IMG/VR virus record: IMGVR_UViG_3300032284_000947
Span: 1-29,871 of that record
Length of the DNA stretch: 29,871 nucleotides
DNA from: a virus
Reading direction: 5' to 3' (one strand)
The notes below the pieces were generated by a model. That model did no database searches. It was not told the origin of the DNA and saw nothing but the letters and a program-made list of their open reading frames with translations. Shown here piece after piece: positions 1 to 6,753 of the stretch (the stretch's first letter is position 1; each line of letters begins with the position of its first letter). The translations under genes and the position numbers were made by a program.

Positions 1-2
1 AA

Positions 3-137
3 ATTGCCGGTGCGAATCACTTAACCCCCTACAGATTAACCACTTTAGCTATCACTATTGGACTATATTCACAGAAAGATATAAAAGCGACACATAGCGA
101 ACGTAGTTTGCAAAGAATGAAACCGGAGAACACATAA
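3..137 (+). CDS. 3' end of an unknown upstream gene (partial)
   Basis: The frame starting at base 3 is open for 44 codons and ends at a TAA (135-137) that shares its last base with the ATG of the next gene (TAATG). This stop-start overlap is the coupling style used throughout the window, so the frame is probably the C-terminal tail of a plus-strand gene entering from the left. The visible residues include LTPYRLTTLAITIGLYSQ and a polar, basic end. No domain is recognised. The other two plus frames close earlier, at bases 24 and 97. It could also be an untranslated leader of the phosphoesterase gene. Confidence 0.45.
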   Translation: MAGANHLTPYRLTTLAITIGLYSQKDIKATHSERSLQRMKPENT

Positions 138-1069
138 TGCCTACTCCTCCAATCAGCTTTGAACTCCTGCTTGAAACACTGCGCGTTTTTGAAAGCAACA
201 ACAATAATATATCCGCTGCCGCTCGTTCTTTAAATATCCCACGCCAAACATTTGAACACAGATTAAACCGTGCAAAAGAACAATTTCCCGGTGGATCACC
301 TGAGCAAAACATCAATGGTCGTTGGACATATCCCCGCATTATTATGAAAGATGTTCCCAATACGCAGTGGGTAATTGGTTCCGATCTTCACATTTGGGAT
401 GGCGATCCGCCCCTGATTTACAAAGCCTTCGTAAAAGTATGCAAGTCTCTCAAGCCAGATGGTATCATTCTGAATGGAGACGTTATCGATGGCGCTAGGA
501 TTTCACGCCACCCGTCAATACGCAGCAGCAAAGCGCCAAAAATCGAAAAGGAAATCGAGACTGCCAAGAAATGGCTTAAAATGTTGCCCAAGACCAAACA
601 CCGTCTCTGGACAATGGGAAACCACGACGTCCGAATCGATAACTACGTTGCCTCCAACGCCAATGAACTCGACGGATATATCCTGTCCCTTCAAGAACAT
701 TTCACCGACTGGGAAATTGCGTGGGCATTCGAACTCAACAACACCGTTGAAATCAGACACCGCTTCCGTGGCGGTATCCATGCAGGTTGGAACAACGCTC
801 TCCACGGAGGGATTAGCATGGTTACAGGACATACGCACCAGCTCCAGATGACGGCTATGCGTGACAGAAACGGCTCGCGGTGGGGCATTGAGACTGGCTC
901 GTTAGCCGATCCCTTTGGCCCACAGTTCCAGTACGCTGAAGGCTCTCCTAGCCGCTCTCAGATGGGCTTTGTTGTCATTAGCTTTGATGAGGATGGCAAT
1001 CTAATGCCGCCAGAATTGTGCGAAATGATTCGCGGTCGTCCAGTGTTCCGTGGGCAGTACATTATGTAA
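137..1069 (+). CDS. Calcineurin-like metallophosphoesterase with N-terminal helix-turn-helix
   Basis: A 310-residue protein. Residues about 20-47 look like a short DNA-binding helix-turn-helix (ISAAARSLNIPRQTFEHRL). From residue 78 come the metallophosphoesterase signature blocks in order: GSDLHIWDG (D83, H85), NGDVIDG (D115), GNHD (161-164), then HAGWNN and TGHTHQ near the end. These residues normally hold a pair of divalent metal ions that hydrolyse phosphomono- or diesters; the substrate here is unknown. The fusion of such a helix-turn-helix to a phosphoesterase is a recurring phage architecture, so it may act on DNA ends or nucleotides. GGAG lies 8 bases before the ATG, and the start overlaps the stop of the preceding frame, which fits co-translation with that gene. 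Confidence 0.9.
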   Translation: MPTPPISFELLLETLRVFESNNNNISAAARSLNIPRQTFEHRLNRAKEQFPGGSPEQNINGRWTYPRIIMKDVPNTQWVIGSDLHIWDGDPPLIYKAFVKVCKSLKPDGIILNGDVIDGARISRHPSIRSSKAPKIEKEIETAKKWLKMLPKTKHRLWTMGNHDVRIDNYVASNANELDGYILSLQEHFTDWEIAWAFELNNTVEIRHRFRGGIHAGWNNALHGGISMVTGHTHQLQMTAMRDRNGSRWGIETGSLADPFGPQFQYAEGSPSRSQMGFVVISFDEDGNLMPPELCEMIRGRPVFRGQYIM

Positions 1070-1272
1070 AAGGGGTACGGGCTAAGGATGGACCATCAGG
1101 CTACTACCTTTGTCTTAAGCCACACCCCCGTACAGCGTGGCAGCATTGTATTAACTTCCAATACGGACGTACAGCCGCTTGACCAAGCCAGAACACAAAC
1201 CAGACATGGCCGACCTAAATTAGTGGTCCCCCAGCAGTGTGCAATGCAGGAACATACTGGGGGTTGCCTCTA
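1070..1272. other. Convergence zone with inverted repeats and an off-frame open stretch
   Basis: This zone lies between a plus-strand gene end and a minus-strand gene end. Visible structure: GTACGGG (1075-1081) pairs with CCCGTAC (1127-1133); CCCCCAG (1228-1234) pairs with CTGGGGG (1257-1263); GTATT (1148-1152) pairs with AATAC (1160-1164); and CGTACAGC is repeated directly at 1129 and 1168. No T-run follows the hairpins, so they are not textbook intrinsic terminators, though they may slow or end transcription from both sides. A frame offset by -1 from the phosphoesterase stays open from GTG 1018 to TGA 1182 and reads GYYLCLKPHPRTAWQHC in its second half, which looks protein-like, but it has no ATG and no ribosome-binding site. 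It may be a remnant. Confidence 0.45.
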
Positions 1273-1575
1273 TTATTCGTCGTTATCAACGATGTCAACG
1301 TCTTCGTCAGTCTCTTCAACCCACTCAACAAGGGTCTCCTCGTGAGTGTCTTCGTCAATCACAGACATAAGGCAGGGCAGCTCAAATGCCGCCTGAAACA
1401 AAGCTAACTCAGCCTGAAGCTCTTCATACGAATCAGCATTAGGAACGGCAGCCTCGCCACTCCAGAACGCAATCTCGCCATCATCATTATAAAACACTTC
1501 ACGGATAGCATATTCACCAATGTCATCTAATGCAGATACAATTGGATCGTAAACAACGCGGTAATTCCAAGACAT
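1273..1575 (-). CDS. Small conserved MSWNYR-type hypothetical protein
   Basis: A 100-residue acidic protein. The start MSWNYR at 1575 has a very good site (AGGAG, 7 bases before ATG). Small phage and bacterial hypothetical proteins commonly begin MSWNYR and continue with a block like IREVFYNDDGEIAFWSGE and then a line such as DSYEELQAEL, which is the pattern here. The function of this family is not known to me. The C-terminal 25 residues are almost all Glu, Asp, Thr and Val, giving a highly acidic tail. The frame stays open upstream, and a second ATG at 1674 also has GGAG 6 bases before it, so a 33-residue N-terminal extension (total 133 residues) is possible. It is the last gene of the long minus-strand array. 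Confidence 0.75.
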   Translation of the reverse strand: MSWNYRVVYDPIVSALDDIGEYAIREVFYNDDGEIAFWSGEAAVPNADSYEELQAELALFQAAFELPCLMSVIDEDTHEETLVEWVEETDEDVDIVDNDE

Positions 1576-1675
1576 TTCTTTATCTCCTGTATCAATTGTG
1601 TAGGTCGTGAACGAAACGGATGGGAACATCCCATACAAAAACTCAACTGAAAGGGTGTCGGCAGTAAACGGCATT

Positions 1676-1753
1676 TTACACTCCAAGGATAATCAGTTTG
1701 CGTATGGTATTTAGAACTTCATTCAGTTTGATGACAAGAGAATTGTTAACCAT
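1676..1753 (-). CDS. Possible 25-residue micro-protein
   Basis: ATG at 1753 opens a 25-codon frame (MVNNSLVIKLNEVLNTIRKL and five more hydrophobic residues) ending in TAA one base before the alternative ATG at 1674. The peptide is amphipathic, with a hydrophobic C-terminus. It exactly fills the gap between two genes, in keeping with the packed style of the array, but no clear Shine-Dalgarno site precedes it; the stop of the previous gene is 10 bases upstream, so reinitiation would be needed. It may be chance. Confidence 0.3.
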   Translation of the reverse strand: MVNNSLVIKLNEVLNTIRKLIILGV

Positions 1754-1763
1754 ACAGTAATGA

Positions 1764-1988
1764 TCAATCACTATCCGTCATTGTTTTTGGTTCTGCGAAC
1801 ATTTTGTAAAAATACAAAAGAGTATCTTTATTTCTTTCCGCATAATCCCATGCTGTATTAAAGTCTCCCGTCAAACAACATTCAGATTGACCGTTTTTTA
1901 AACAGACAACAGTATATAAATCCTCATCAGGATGCCAATTTTTTTGGGTGTTCATCCATTCAAATGTTGTTTCGTTTTTATGATCCAT
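1764..1988 (-). CDS. Hypothetical protein, 74 residues
   Basis: Starts at MDHKNETTF, where ATG 1988 overlaps the TGA of the preceding 38-residue gene by one base (TGATG), so translation is probably coupled. The open frame extends much further upstream, but that part is antisense-like and overlaps two other genes, so the short start is preferred. The protein is polar, with two cysteines side by side (ECCLTGDF) and an aromatic C-terminal half (TLLYFYKMF). No family is recognised. The coupling pattern and compact size are the main support. Confidence 0.65.
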   Translation of the reverse strand: MDHKNETTFEWMNTQKNWHPDEDLYTVVCLKNGQSECCLTGDFNTAWDYAERNKDTLLYFYKMFAEPKTMTDSD

Positions 1989-2104
1989 CACCACTGCACG
2001 TCCCCATTGACAACAATATGCTCGTACCACCGGTCGCCATCTTCGCTTTCCCATAAAGCCCAGACGTTGTGTGGTTCGTATTCGTAGCGGATAAGGGTTT
2101 TCAT
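1988..2104 (-). CDS. Micro-protein, 38 residues, Trp/Tyr-rich
   Basis: A short gene starting MKTLIRYEYEPHNVWALWES and ending in two beta-like lines (WYEHIVVNGDVQW). It contains four Trp and three Tyr in 38 residues, and strand-like alternation suggests a small beta-sheet protein. Support: GGAG sits 8 bases before the ATG, the ATG overlaps the stop of the DUF551-like gene (ATGA), and its own TGA overlaps the ATG of the next gene (TGATG). This double coupling is hard to explain by chance. No known function. Confidence 0.7.
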   Translation of the reverse strand: MKTLIRYEYEPHNVWALWESEDGDRWYEHIVVNGDVQW

Positions 2105-2349
2105 TTCGGTGGCTCCGGTAATGGCATCCAATGGGATGGGCAAATACAACGATCCGGCCCATCACTTTCAACGCGATGGGGGGCGTAAACAAACATTGGT
2201 TCATCGCCATATGTATAGTGCATTTCACTATGATACACCGCCACCGCAATCCGCTGACCAAACTCCGCCTGATTGCCTTTTTCCTTATTGCCGTACACTA
2301 AAATTGGACGGTCTTTCGGTGCTGTTTCTATTGGTTGCCATTTATTCAT
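2101..2349 (-). CDS. DUF551-like small phage protein
   Basis: An 82-residue protein beginning MNKWQPIETAPKDRPILVYG and ending CPSHWMPLPEPPK. This frame of a WQPIETAPKD opening and an HWMPLPEPP close is the hallmark of the DUF551 family, common in phage early regions and of unknown function. ATG 2349 overlaps the TGA of the upstream 69-residue gene (ATGA), which fixes the start; the longer frame upstream is rejected because the family starts at this Met. The end overlaps the next gene, again by ATGA. Confidence 0.85.
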   Translation of the reverse strand: MNKWQPIETAPKDRPILVYGNKEKGNQAEFGQRIAVAVYHSEMHYTYGDEPMFVYAPHRVESDGPDRCICPSHWMPLPEPPK

Positions 2350-2555
2350 GTCCGCACCATCCCGCAAAAGCCGTGGGTTGTGCTGTACACTGCGGGCCAA
2401 GCACCAGTATCAGGGTCTTTCTCGTTTTCGTATCGCATATGCCGCCAGCGCCAAGCCATGCAGTTTGGGCCAGAGCAAGTTCGGTAGCTTGGTGTTTGGG
2501 CGCAATCTTTGTGGTGGGCCTCTTCAGGAGTCATATAGTGTGGGTTATCAGTCAT
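2346..2555 (-). CDS. Small Cys-rich phage protein with CMAWRW motif
   Basis: A 69-residue protein. Motifs are MTPEEAHHKDC, then TCSGPNCMAWRWR, and a C-terminal THGFCGM. Small phage proteins with a PEEA...C, a C...CMAWRW and a GFCG block are widespread; the four cysteines suggest a metal-binding knuckle, which is inference. The start has GGAG 8 bases before the ATG. The 3' end overlaps the DUF551-like gene by four bases (ATGA), placing both in one translational unit. Confidence 0.8.
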   Translation of the reverse strand: MTDNPHYMTPEEAHHKDCAQTPSYRTCSGPNCMAWRWRHMRYENEKDPDTGAWPAVYSTTHGFCGMVRT

Positions 2556-2573
2556 TTTGTTATCTCCATTACA

Positions 2574-2765
2574 TTAACTAAAAATACTATCCTCATATTT
2601 GTCATCATTGTCAATCAATACAACAACGCCAGTTATCTTTATGTATGCGTCAATGATCTTAATATTCTCAGCATCAATCTCTTCGTATTTTTCTAAAGTC
2701 TTCTCTAGATCGTTTACCCGTTCTTTTAGTACAGCGACGTAACGCATGATTGGGTCTTCATTCAT
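2574..2765 (-). CDS. Hypothetical coiled-coil protein, 63 residues
   Basis: Residues 7-45 (YVAVLKERVNDLEKTLEKYE and onward) have a clear heptad pattern of Val, Leu and Ile with charged flanks, so a coiled coil is likely. AGGAG precedes the ATG, and the ATG overlaps the TGA of the upstream 79-residue gene (ATGA). No function can be assigned. The C-terminus is acidic. Confidence 0.7.
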   Translation of the reverse strand: MNEDPIMRYVAVLKERVNDLEKTLEKYEEIDAENIKIIDAYIKITGVVVLIDNDDKYEDSIFS

Positions 2766-3001
2766 TGCACAGTCTCCTGCGAATCAGTTGGCTTACTCAT
2801 AATCATGGATGAGAACACCATTGCAGCTTTCGTGCGGTCAGGCTCTTCCATGTTAGCCAGAACAGATGCGGTGAACGACGCCATAATGTGCAACACAGTG
2901 CCAATCGTCATGCCATCAACCGCCCTACCAATGGCGTCATACGCCTTGACGTGCTTGGCTTGGGTCTTCTTCTTCATGTGTTCTTTAAGGTTAATGGTCA
3001 C
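2762..3001 (-). CDS. Hypothetical helical protein, 79 residues, GTG start
   Basis: The likely start is GTG at 3001, with AGAG about 7 bases upstream; an internal ATG (residue 9, MKKKTQAK) is the alternative. The N-terminus is Lys-rich, followed by helical Met/Ala-rich sequence (MTIGTVLHIMASFTASVLAN). Several residues are methionine. No family is recognised. It overlaps its neighbour upstream by 11 bases and the coiled-coil gene downstream by four. Confidence 0.65.
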   Translation of the reverse strand: MTINLKEHMKKKTQAKHVKAYDAIGRAVDGMTIGTVLHIMASFTASVLANMEEPDRTKAAMVFSSMIMSKPTDSQETVQ

Positions 3002-3188
3002 GTTTAATCTCTTTCAATAGGTCAATTTGACGGGTCAGGAAGTCGATCTCCTTGGTATATTTACCAATCTGATCAATCGCCCAGTTAGCACGCATGTTGG
3101 CAGCCAGAAGATCGTCGTGGAGCCGACTAATCACAGACTGGTACTGAACCTCAACATCGGGGTCTACGATAATCCTCTGGCCATCCAT
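2991..3188 (-). CDS. Hypothetical coiled-coil protein, 65 residues
   Basis: ATG 3188 shares its first base with the TGA of the upstream gene (TGATG), so this start is chosen over the GTG one codon earlier. The protein opens MDGQRIIVDPDVEVQYQSV and continues as charged helix (LHDDLLAANMRANWAIDQIG, then TRQIDLLKEIKRD), probably a coiled coil. Small helical proteins of this type fill phage early regions and their roles are mostly unknown. Confidence 0.7.
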   Translation of the reverse strand: MDGQRIIVDPDVEVQYQSVISRLHDDLLAANMRANWAIDQIGKYTKEIDFLTRQIDLLKEIKRDH

Positions 3189-3424
3189 CACTTAGTTTCC
3201 TCAATCACGGTGAACACATCACCCTCATCAACAACCGCAATGGAGAAAATACGTTCAGCAGGAATAAAGCCCACAACGTAATCATCCCACGACGACTGTT
3301 CGCCATCTGGCAACTTCTCATTGCGGTAGAAAGTTGCGCCTTCCCAATCAATGTTCAAACGATCAGCAATCACCTGAAGGCAGCCACCATTGTTTAACCA
3401 GATATTCCAAATATGCTTACCCAT
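3188..3424 (-). CDS. Hypothetical protein, 78 residues
   Basis: Start chosen at MGKHIWNIWLNNGG (ATG 3424), seven bases after the stop of the previous gene and preceded by GAGGGT. The longer frame upstream runs antisense-like through the preceding gene and is rejected. The sequence alternates like a small mixed alpha/beta protein (ATFYRNEKLPDGEQ, YVVGFIPAERIFSIAVVDEG). No family is recognised. Its stop overlaps the next ATG by one base. Confidence 0.7.
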   Translation of the reverse strand: MGKHIWNIWLNNGGCLQVIADRLNIDWEGATFYRNEKLPDGEQSSWDDYVVGFIPAERIFSIAVVDEGDVFTVIEETK

Positions 3425-3431
3425 TACACCC

Positions 3432-3677
3432 TCACTTGGTACGGAAGACACGGAAACCAACATCATGGTTGGTATCGTCAAACACAACACGAAACGCTTT
3501 AGGCGCACGCTTCCTATTAGAAGCATACACTGTCTGGCGAATGCTACTAAACGATGACACGTCATCATAGGGAATGAAGAAGCTATCCTCAACATCCATA
3601 GCATCCCAAGGAAAGGATGACGACAGACGAGATGGACGAGGCATCTTTACTTTTTTATCAATCTTATATTCGCTCAC
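3432..3677 (-). CDS. Hypothetical protein, 81 residues, GTG start
   Basis: GTG at 3677 follows AGGAG with a 7-base gap, a strong site that decides the start. It is the first gene after terminase. The N-terminus is Lys- and Arg-rich (MSEYKIDKKVKMPRPSRLSS), followed by MDVEDSFFIPYDDVSS and an Arg/Lys patch SNRKRAPKAFR. The middle block, in which Asp/Glu-Ser-Phe precedes a line of Ser and Thr and then a basic patch, is a layout seen in small phage proteins of unknown function. Confidence 0.7.
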   Translation of the reverse strand: MSEYKIDKKVKMPRPSRLSSSFPWDAMDVEDSFFIPYDDVSSFSSIRQTVYASNRKRAPKAFRVVFDDTNHDVGFRVFRTK

Positions 3678-3718
3678 TGTATTACTCCTACTAACAGAGC
3701 CATCACAGTAACGAATAA

Positions 3719-5413
3719 TTACGACGGATACAATGGGGTATTCCCAGTATTCCCAGCAAAGCGTTGGCTCTCACTAAGCTCAAACGTACGCTCAGCGCCG
3801 CGTTGGATCATGCCAGACCGACGCATGAAGTTAATGGCTTGGCTAACCGTATCAACCAAGTCGTCATGGATGCCTTTGGGAAATGATTCGACTTCGGTGA
3901 CAACCATGTCAGCCCATACACGGAATGTATCTGGATCACCGATCTTAGTGGGCGCATACACCAATCCCTCAGCGAATAGGTGCTGTACGGCATATAGCCG
4001 TGCAACCTTGTCTAGATCATTCGGGCTAACCTCACGGACAGAGAACTCTTCGATGCCAACGAGACGCCTGATCTCCTGAGCCACACTAATGCCCGGTCCC
4101 TTGGCTTCAACTAGCAAGATGTCCAGCTTAGATGCTCGTGCAGTCTCAACTACCTTGGCGACCAGATCATGGAACTCAAGGCGCTCCTTCCATGCATTGG
4201 TCAACATGATCTTGGGAATGTCACCGCCCTGATCAGAGCTTTGGATACGGCTAGATACAGCTCCTTGGAAGTTCTTATTTGATACAGCGGTGTAGTTACC
4301 CGAATCACGCCACACGCCCCAGCAAGTCATGGCGGAGAAGTCGTTCTCTTTCTTCGTGGTGTACGCCAAATCAAGCGATCCAATCGTAATCTCCATGTCG
4401 GGGAAGTTGTCGCCCTCATATGGTTCCCACCATGTACGCTTGATAATACCGCCACCCGCTGGCTGAGGACGCATCTGTAGCTGACCCGCTGATCCATACG
4501 GGCCAAGACGCCCTTTTAGTTCATTAACTTCCGTTGGGCCAAACCGCTCAGGCCAGAGAAGTTCACCCTCCTCTTGGCGTGGGTCAGTCCATACGATGTC
4601 ACCTTCGCCGTCATTGGCCGAATCAGGAACCAGCACCGTGTAAATGCGGCGACTAGGCTCAAACTCCATTGGCAACATCAGATGTGTCCAGTTACCAATG
4701 TCCTGCGATAGAATATGCCCAGTGATGTCACGCTCGTTCAGTCTCTGTTGCACCACAATACGGCAGCCAGTTTTTGGATCGTTCAGTCGGGTTGACCAAG
4801 CCATATCCCACCACTCAATGGTAGACATGATCACGGCCTCAGAGTTGCTTTCACGCGCATTGTTAGGATCGTCACAGATCAAATACTGTCCACCCAGACC
4901 AGTCGTTGAACCGCCAACCGATGTGGTCATACGACGGCCACCTGATTCAAGATCAAACTGGCTCTTGGTGTTCTGGTCGCTCGATACCTGAACGCGATCA
5001 CCCCAACGCGACAGATACCAATCACTCTCAAGCAAGCGGCGGCACTTCAGGCTGTCCTGCAATGCCAATGTCTGGCTATACGATGCATGTAGAAACTGCA
5101 CACCATTGCCCGACACTGGTGTATTCTCAGGCTGGGCAAATACCCACGCCGGGAACAACACACCACACAGCGTTGACTTACTGAAGCGGGGCGGAATGTT
5201 AATGATCAGGTTACGGATGTTACCGTCAGCACACGCTTGCAGATGATCACACACCGCTTGCATGGAGAAACCACCACCAACGAATGGCGCTGGATCAATT
5301 ACGTGCCACGCTTCCTTAGTGAAGTCATACAGGCTGCGCTCCATGCGACGCTTAGATAACTTGTTCCGTAGCGCCTCAGCCTCGTCACGAGACATTTTAG
5401 TTATATCAAGCAT
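3719..5413 (-). CDS. terL: Terminase large subunit (DNA-packaging ATPase and nuclease)
   Basis: The motor that cuts concatemeric phage DNA and pumps it into the prohead through the portal. From MLDITKM (ATG 5413) the protein has 564 residues, normal for TerL. Walker A-type motif IPPRFSKSTL lies at about residues 73-82, Walker B YLICDDP at 178-183 and a coupling-type motif VVQQRLNERD at about 220. The C-terminal nuclease domain shows SLDLAY, LLVEAKGPG and KGIHDDLVD, which give the acidic metal-binding residues. The layout matches the group of phage terminases with an IPPR(H/F)SKS loop. The frame is open upstream, but the ATG at 5413, which overlaps the TerS stop by 8 bases, is preferred. The fold of the upstream extension is unsupported. 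Confidence 0.96.
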   Translation of the reverse strand: MLDITKMSRDEAEALRNKLSKRRMERSLYDFTKEAWHVIDPAPFVGGGFSMQAVCDHLQACADGNIRNLIINIPPRFSKSTLCGVLFPAWVFAQPENTPVSGNGVQFLHASYSQTLALQDSLKCRRLLESDWYLSRWGDRVQVSSDQNTKSQFDLESGGRRMTTSVGGSTTGLGGQYLICDDPNNARESNSEAVIMSTIEWWDMAWSTRLNDPKTGCRIVVQQRLNERDITGHILSQDIGNWTHLMLPMEFEPSRRIYTVLVPDSANDGEGDIVWTDPRQEEGELLWPERFGPTEVNELKGRLGPYGSAGQLQMRPQPAGGGIIKRTWWEPYEGDNFPDMEITIGSLDLAYTTKKENDFSAMTCWGVWRDSGNYTAVSNKNFQGAVSSRIQSSDQGGDIPKIMLTNAWKERLEFHDLVAKVVETARASKLDILLVEAKGPGISVAQEIRRLVGIEEFSVREVSPNDLDKVARLYAVQHLFAEGLVYAPTKIGDPDTFRVWADMVVTEVESFPKGIHDDLVDTVSQAINFMRRSGMIQRGAERTFELSESQRFAGNTGNTPLYPS

Positions 5414-5885
5414 CGTCTTCGTCATCCAGATCGATAACAATCTCATCTGGTGCGGGTAATGCCAGAATAGCGTTCAGCATTGATTCGAGCTGCTCCTGCT
5501 CCTCAATGTCCAAAACATCCACGTCAATCTTCTGCGTCAATACTGGGCCACCACCAGCGCCAGTGACTTCCATCTGCTTGACTTCAGCCCAACGGCCTTT
5601 GCCACGCTTGCTGAGGAAGAACTTAGCCGCATCAACAGCCTTGTCAGTCTTAGCCGTCATCTCATCAAGTAACACGCCAGTAGCCAGCGTCATTGTATCA
5701 GCCCAGCCAGTTCGTAGTTCTAGATCGTAATGTTTTACAAGCGTCTTTTCATTGACGCCCATAGCCTCAGCAATCTCATATTGCCATAAACCAGCCGCAG
5801 CCATTAGTTTGACTGTACGCCTTGATGCGTCAGACACTTTATGTGATGGACGGCCCATCTGTTTTGGCTTCTTTGGTCTGGCCAT
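5406..5885 (-). CDS. terS: Terminase small subunit
   Basis: 159 residues; recognises phage DNA and loads TerL. The N-terminus is basic (MARPKKPKQMGRPSHKVS), and residues about 22-52 form a helix-turn-helix (VKLMAAAGLWQYEIAEAMGV followed by NEKTLVKHY). A central helical part (DAAKFFLSKRGKGRWAEVKQ) matches phage small terminases of this class, and the C-terminus is strongly acidic (DLDDEDDA), likely the surface that meets TerL. It lies directly upstream of terL with an 8-base overlap. It is the first gene after a 137-base gap carrying an inverted repeat, so transcription may restart here. Confidence 0.9.
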   Translation of the reverse strand: MARPKKPKQMGRPSHKVSDASRRTVKLMAAAGLWQYEIAEAMGVNEKTLVKHYDLELRTGWADTMTLATGVLLDEMTAKTDKAVDAAKFFLSKRGKGRWAEVKQMEVTGAGGGPVLTQKIDVDVLDIEEQEQLESMLNAILALPAPDEIVIDLDDEDDA

Positions 5886-6022
5886 AGTAATTCCATAAAG
5901 TTTGATTTTTCTGTTGTATCACAACACTTTACAAACACACGAGTCTTGTTTGTCTTTCCCCCCATCTATTTTTACGGTTTTTTGCGGTATTCTGATACCC
6001 CACAAATGAACTGAAATTTGGT
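5886..6022 (-). promoter_or_regulatory. Intergenic region upstream of terS with inverted repeats
   Basis: This is the largest gap in the minus-strand array. It holds a perfect 6-base inverted repeat TGTTGT-ATC-ACAACA (5912-5926) about 27 bases from the terS ATG, which looks like an operator. GGTAT-TCTG-ATACC (5986-5999) is a small hairpin. AAATGAAC (6004-6011) and GTTCATTT (6021-6028) form an 8-base stem over the end of the methyltransferase gene, without a T-run. No convincing -35/-10 pair was found. Two short frames (5919-6026, 35 codons with an ATGA overlap; and 5929-6036) could be translated, but neither has a ribosome-binding site. Confidence 0.4.
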
Positions 6023-6574
6023 TCATTTATCATAAACAATGTTTGGAACTTGTCCCCATTGCCAATCCCACAGATACCATGCGTATGAATGCCGGGGTGC
6101 CCCCTTGCTGCCCTCAATCCACTTAGGACGACGTGTCAGAACGATCTTACAGGCGAATGGTGATGTATTACCGAATATGCCCTTTCGGCTACTGGCGCAG
6201 TCAAACTCATTCCTGAGTAACATGGCTACTTTGCCACCGAAGTTCTTTGTTAGCAGTAATGCGTGGTTAATGAACTGATCAGCTAAGTCCTCAGCGAATG
6301 GTGGGTTGGTTATGATATCCCTTCCCTTATTATCCCATGTGAGTAGGAAGTCTTTTACATCATAGCCAAAGCCGTAGTCGTGTATGTCTGAGCAGTACAC
6401 ATCTATGCCTGTGTTAGCCAAGGTGTTTGCGATGGCCCCCTTGCCAGCCGCTGGTTCCCACACACGAGTGAAGTCCTCATGCCTCAGCAGAACCTCCGTA
6501 CACCAAGCTGGCGTCTCATAGTGATCCCATGCCATACGTTCATAATGCGTTGCGTTCATTAGTTGGTCTGACAT
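6023..6574 (-). CDS. DNA methyltransferase-like protein (N6-adenine/N4-cytosine class)
   Basis: 183 residues from MSDQLMN, where AGGAG stands 8 bases before the ATG. Residues 38-48 (RVWEPAAGKGAIA) are the S-adenosylmethionine-binding motif I, and residues 87-93 (DIITNPPF) are the catalytic (D/N)PP(F/Y) motif. Motif order I then IV and the short length fit a small phage methyltransferase with no separate target-recognition domain. It would methylate adenine or N4-cytosine in phage DNA, perhaps to avoid host restriction; no partner nuclease is next to it. The C-terminus is Trp-rich (WYLWDWQWGQ). Enzyme activity is inferred only from the two motifs. Confidence 0.8.
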   Translation of the reverse strand: MSDQLMNATHYERMAWDHYETPAWCTEVLLRHEDFTRVWEPAAGKGAIANTLANTGIDVYCSDIHDYGFGYDVKDFLLTWDNKGRDIITNPPFAEDLADQFINHALLLTKNFGGKVAMLLRNEFDCASSRKGIFGNTSPFACKIVLTRRPKWIEGSKGAPRHSYAWYLWDWQWGQVPNIVYDK

Positions 6575-6632
6575 GGGATACACTCCTATTTCGTTATCGT
6601 TGAGCGGTATCTGGATACCACAGTGGTTTATG

Positions 6633-6752
6633 TTAGCCCTTAATTGCCTTGATGATGTAGTAAACATTACCAATCACCATTCCCCACAATATAAGTGCGG
6701 CTGGGAACTCAATCATCCAATAGTCAAAGCTAACTAGCGTAGGAATTTCCAT
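6633..6752 (-). CDS. Single-span membrane micro-protein, 39 residues
   Basis: A 39-residue frame beginning MEIPTLVSFDYWMI, with a hydrophobic segment at about residues 16-34 (FPAALILWGMVIGNVYYII) and a basic end KAIKG. AGGAGG lies 6 bases before the ATG, among the strongest sites in the window, and the preceding gene ends one base before the start. A single transmembrane helix with the positive end inside is predicted by eye. No function is known; small membrane proteins like this in phage early regions may affect superinfection or host envelope functions, which is speculation. Confidence 0.72.
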   Translation of the reverse strand: MEIPTLVSFDYWMIEFPAALILWGMVIGNVYYIIKAIKG

Positions 6753-6753
6753 C

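Noticed and set aside
55-360. Minus-strand 101-codon frame
   Set aside because: Antisense to the start of the phosphoesterase gene; no ribosome-binding site, and the sense frame has clear motifs.
1070-1272. tRNA or tRNA-like gene in the convergence zone
   Set aside because: Inverted repeats do not form a cloverleaf, and no TTCRANNC loop or CCA-type acceptor was seen.
1088-1345. Plus-strand 85-codon frame in the convergence zone
   Set aside because: Overlaps the real minus-strand MSWNYR gene, ends in Ser/Thr low complexity that mirrors its Glu/Asp tail, and AAGG directly abuts the ATG with no spacer.
2109-2696. Plus-strand 195-codon frame
   Set aside because: Lies opposite four coupled minus-strand genes with ribosome-binding sites; sequence looks like a shadow.
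5929-6036. Short frame upstream of terS (MINEPNFSSFVGYQ)
   Set aside because: No ribosome-binding site; competes with another short frame (5919-6026) over a region with inverted repeats. Kept only as a note in the intergenic entry.
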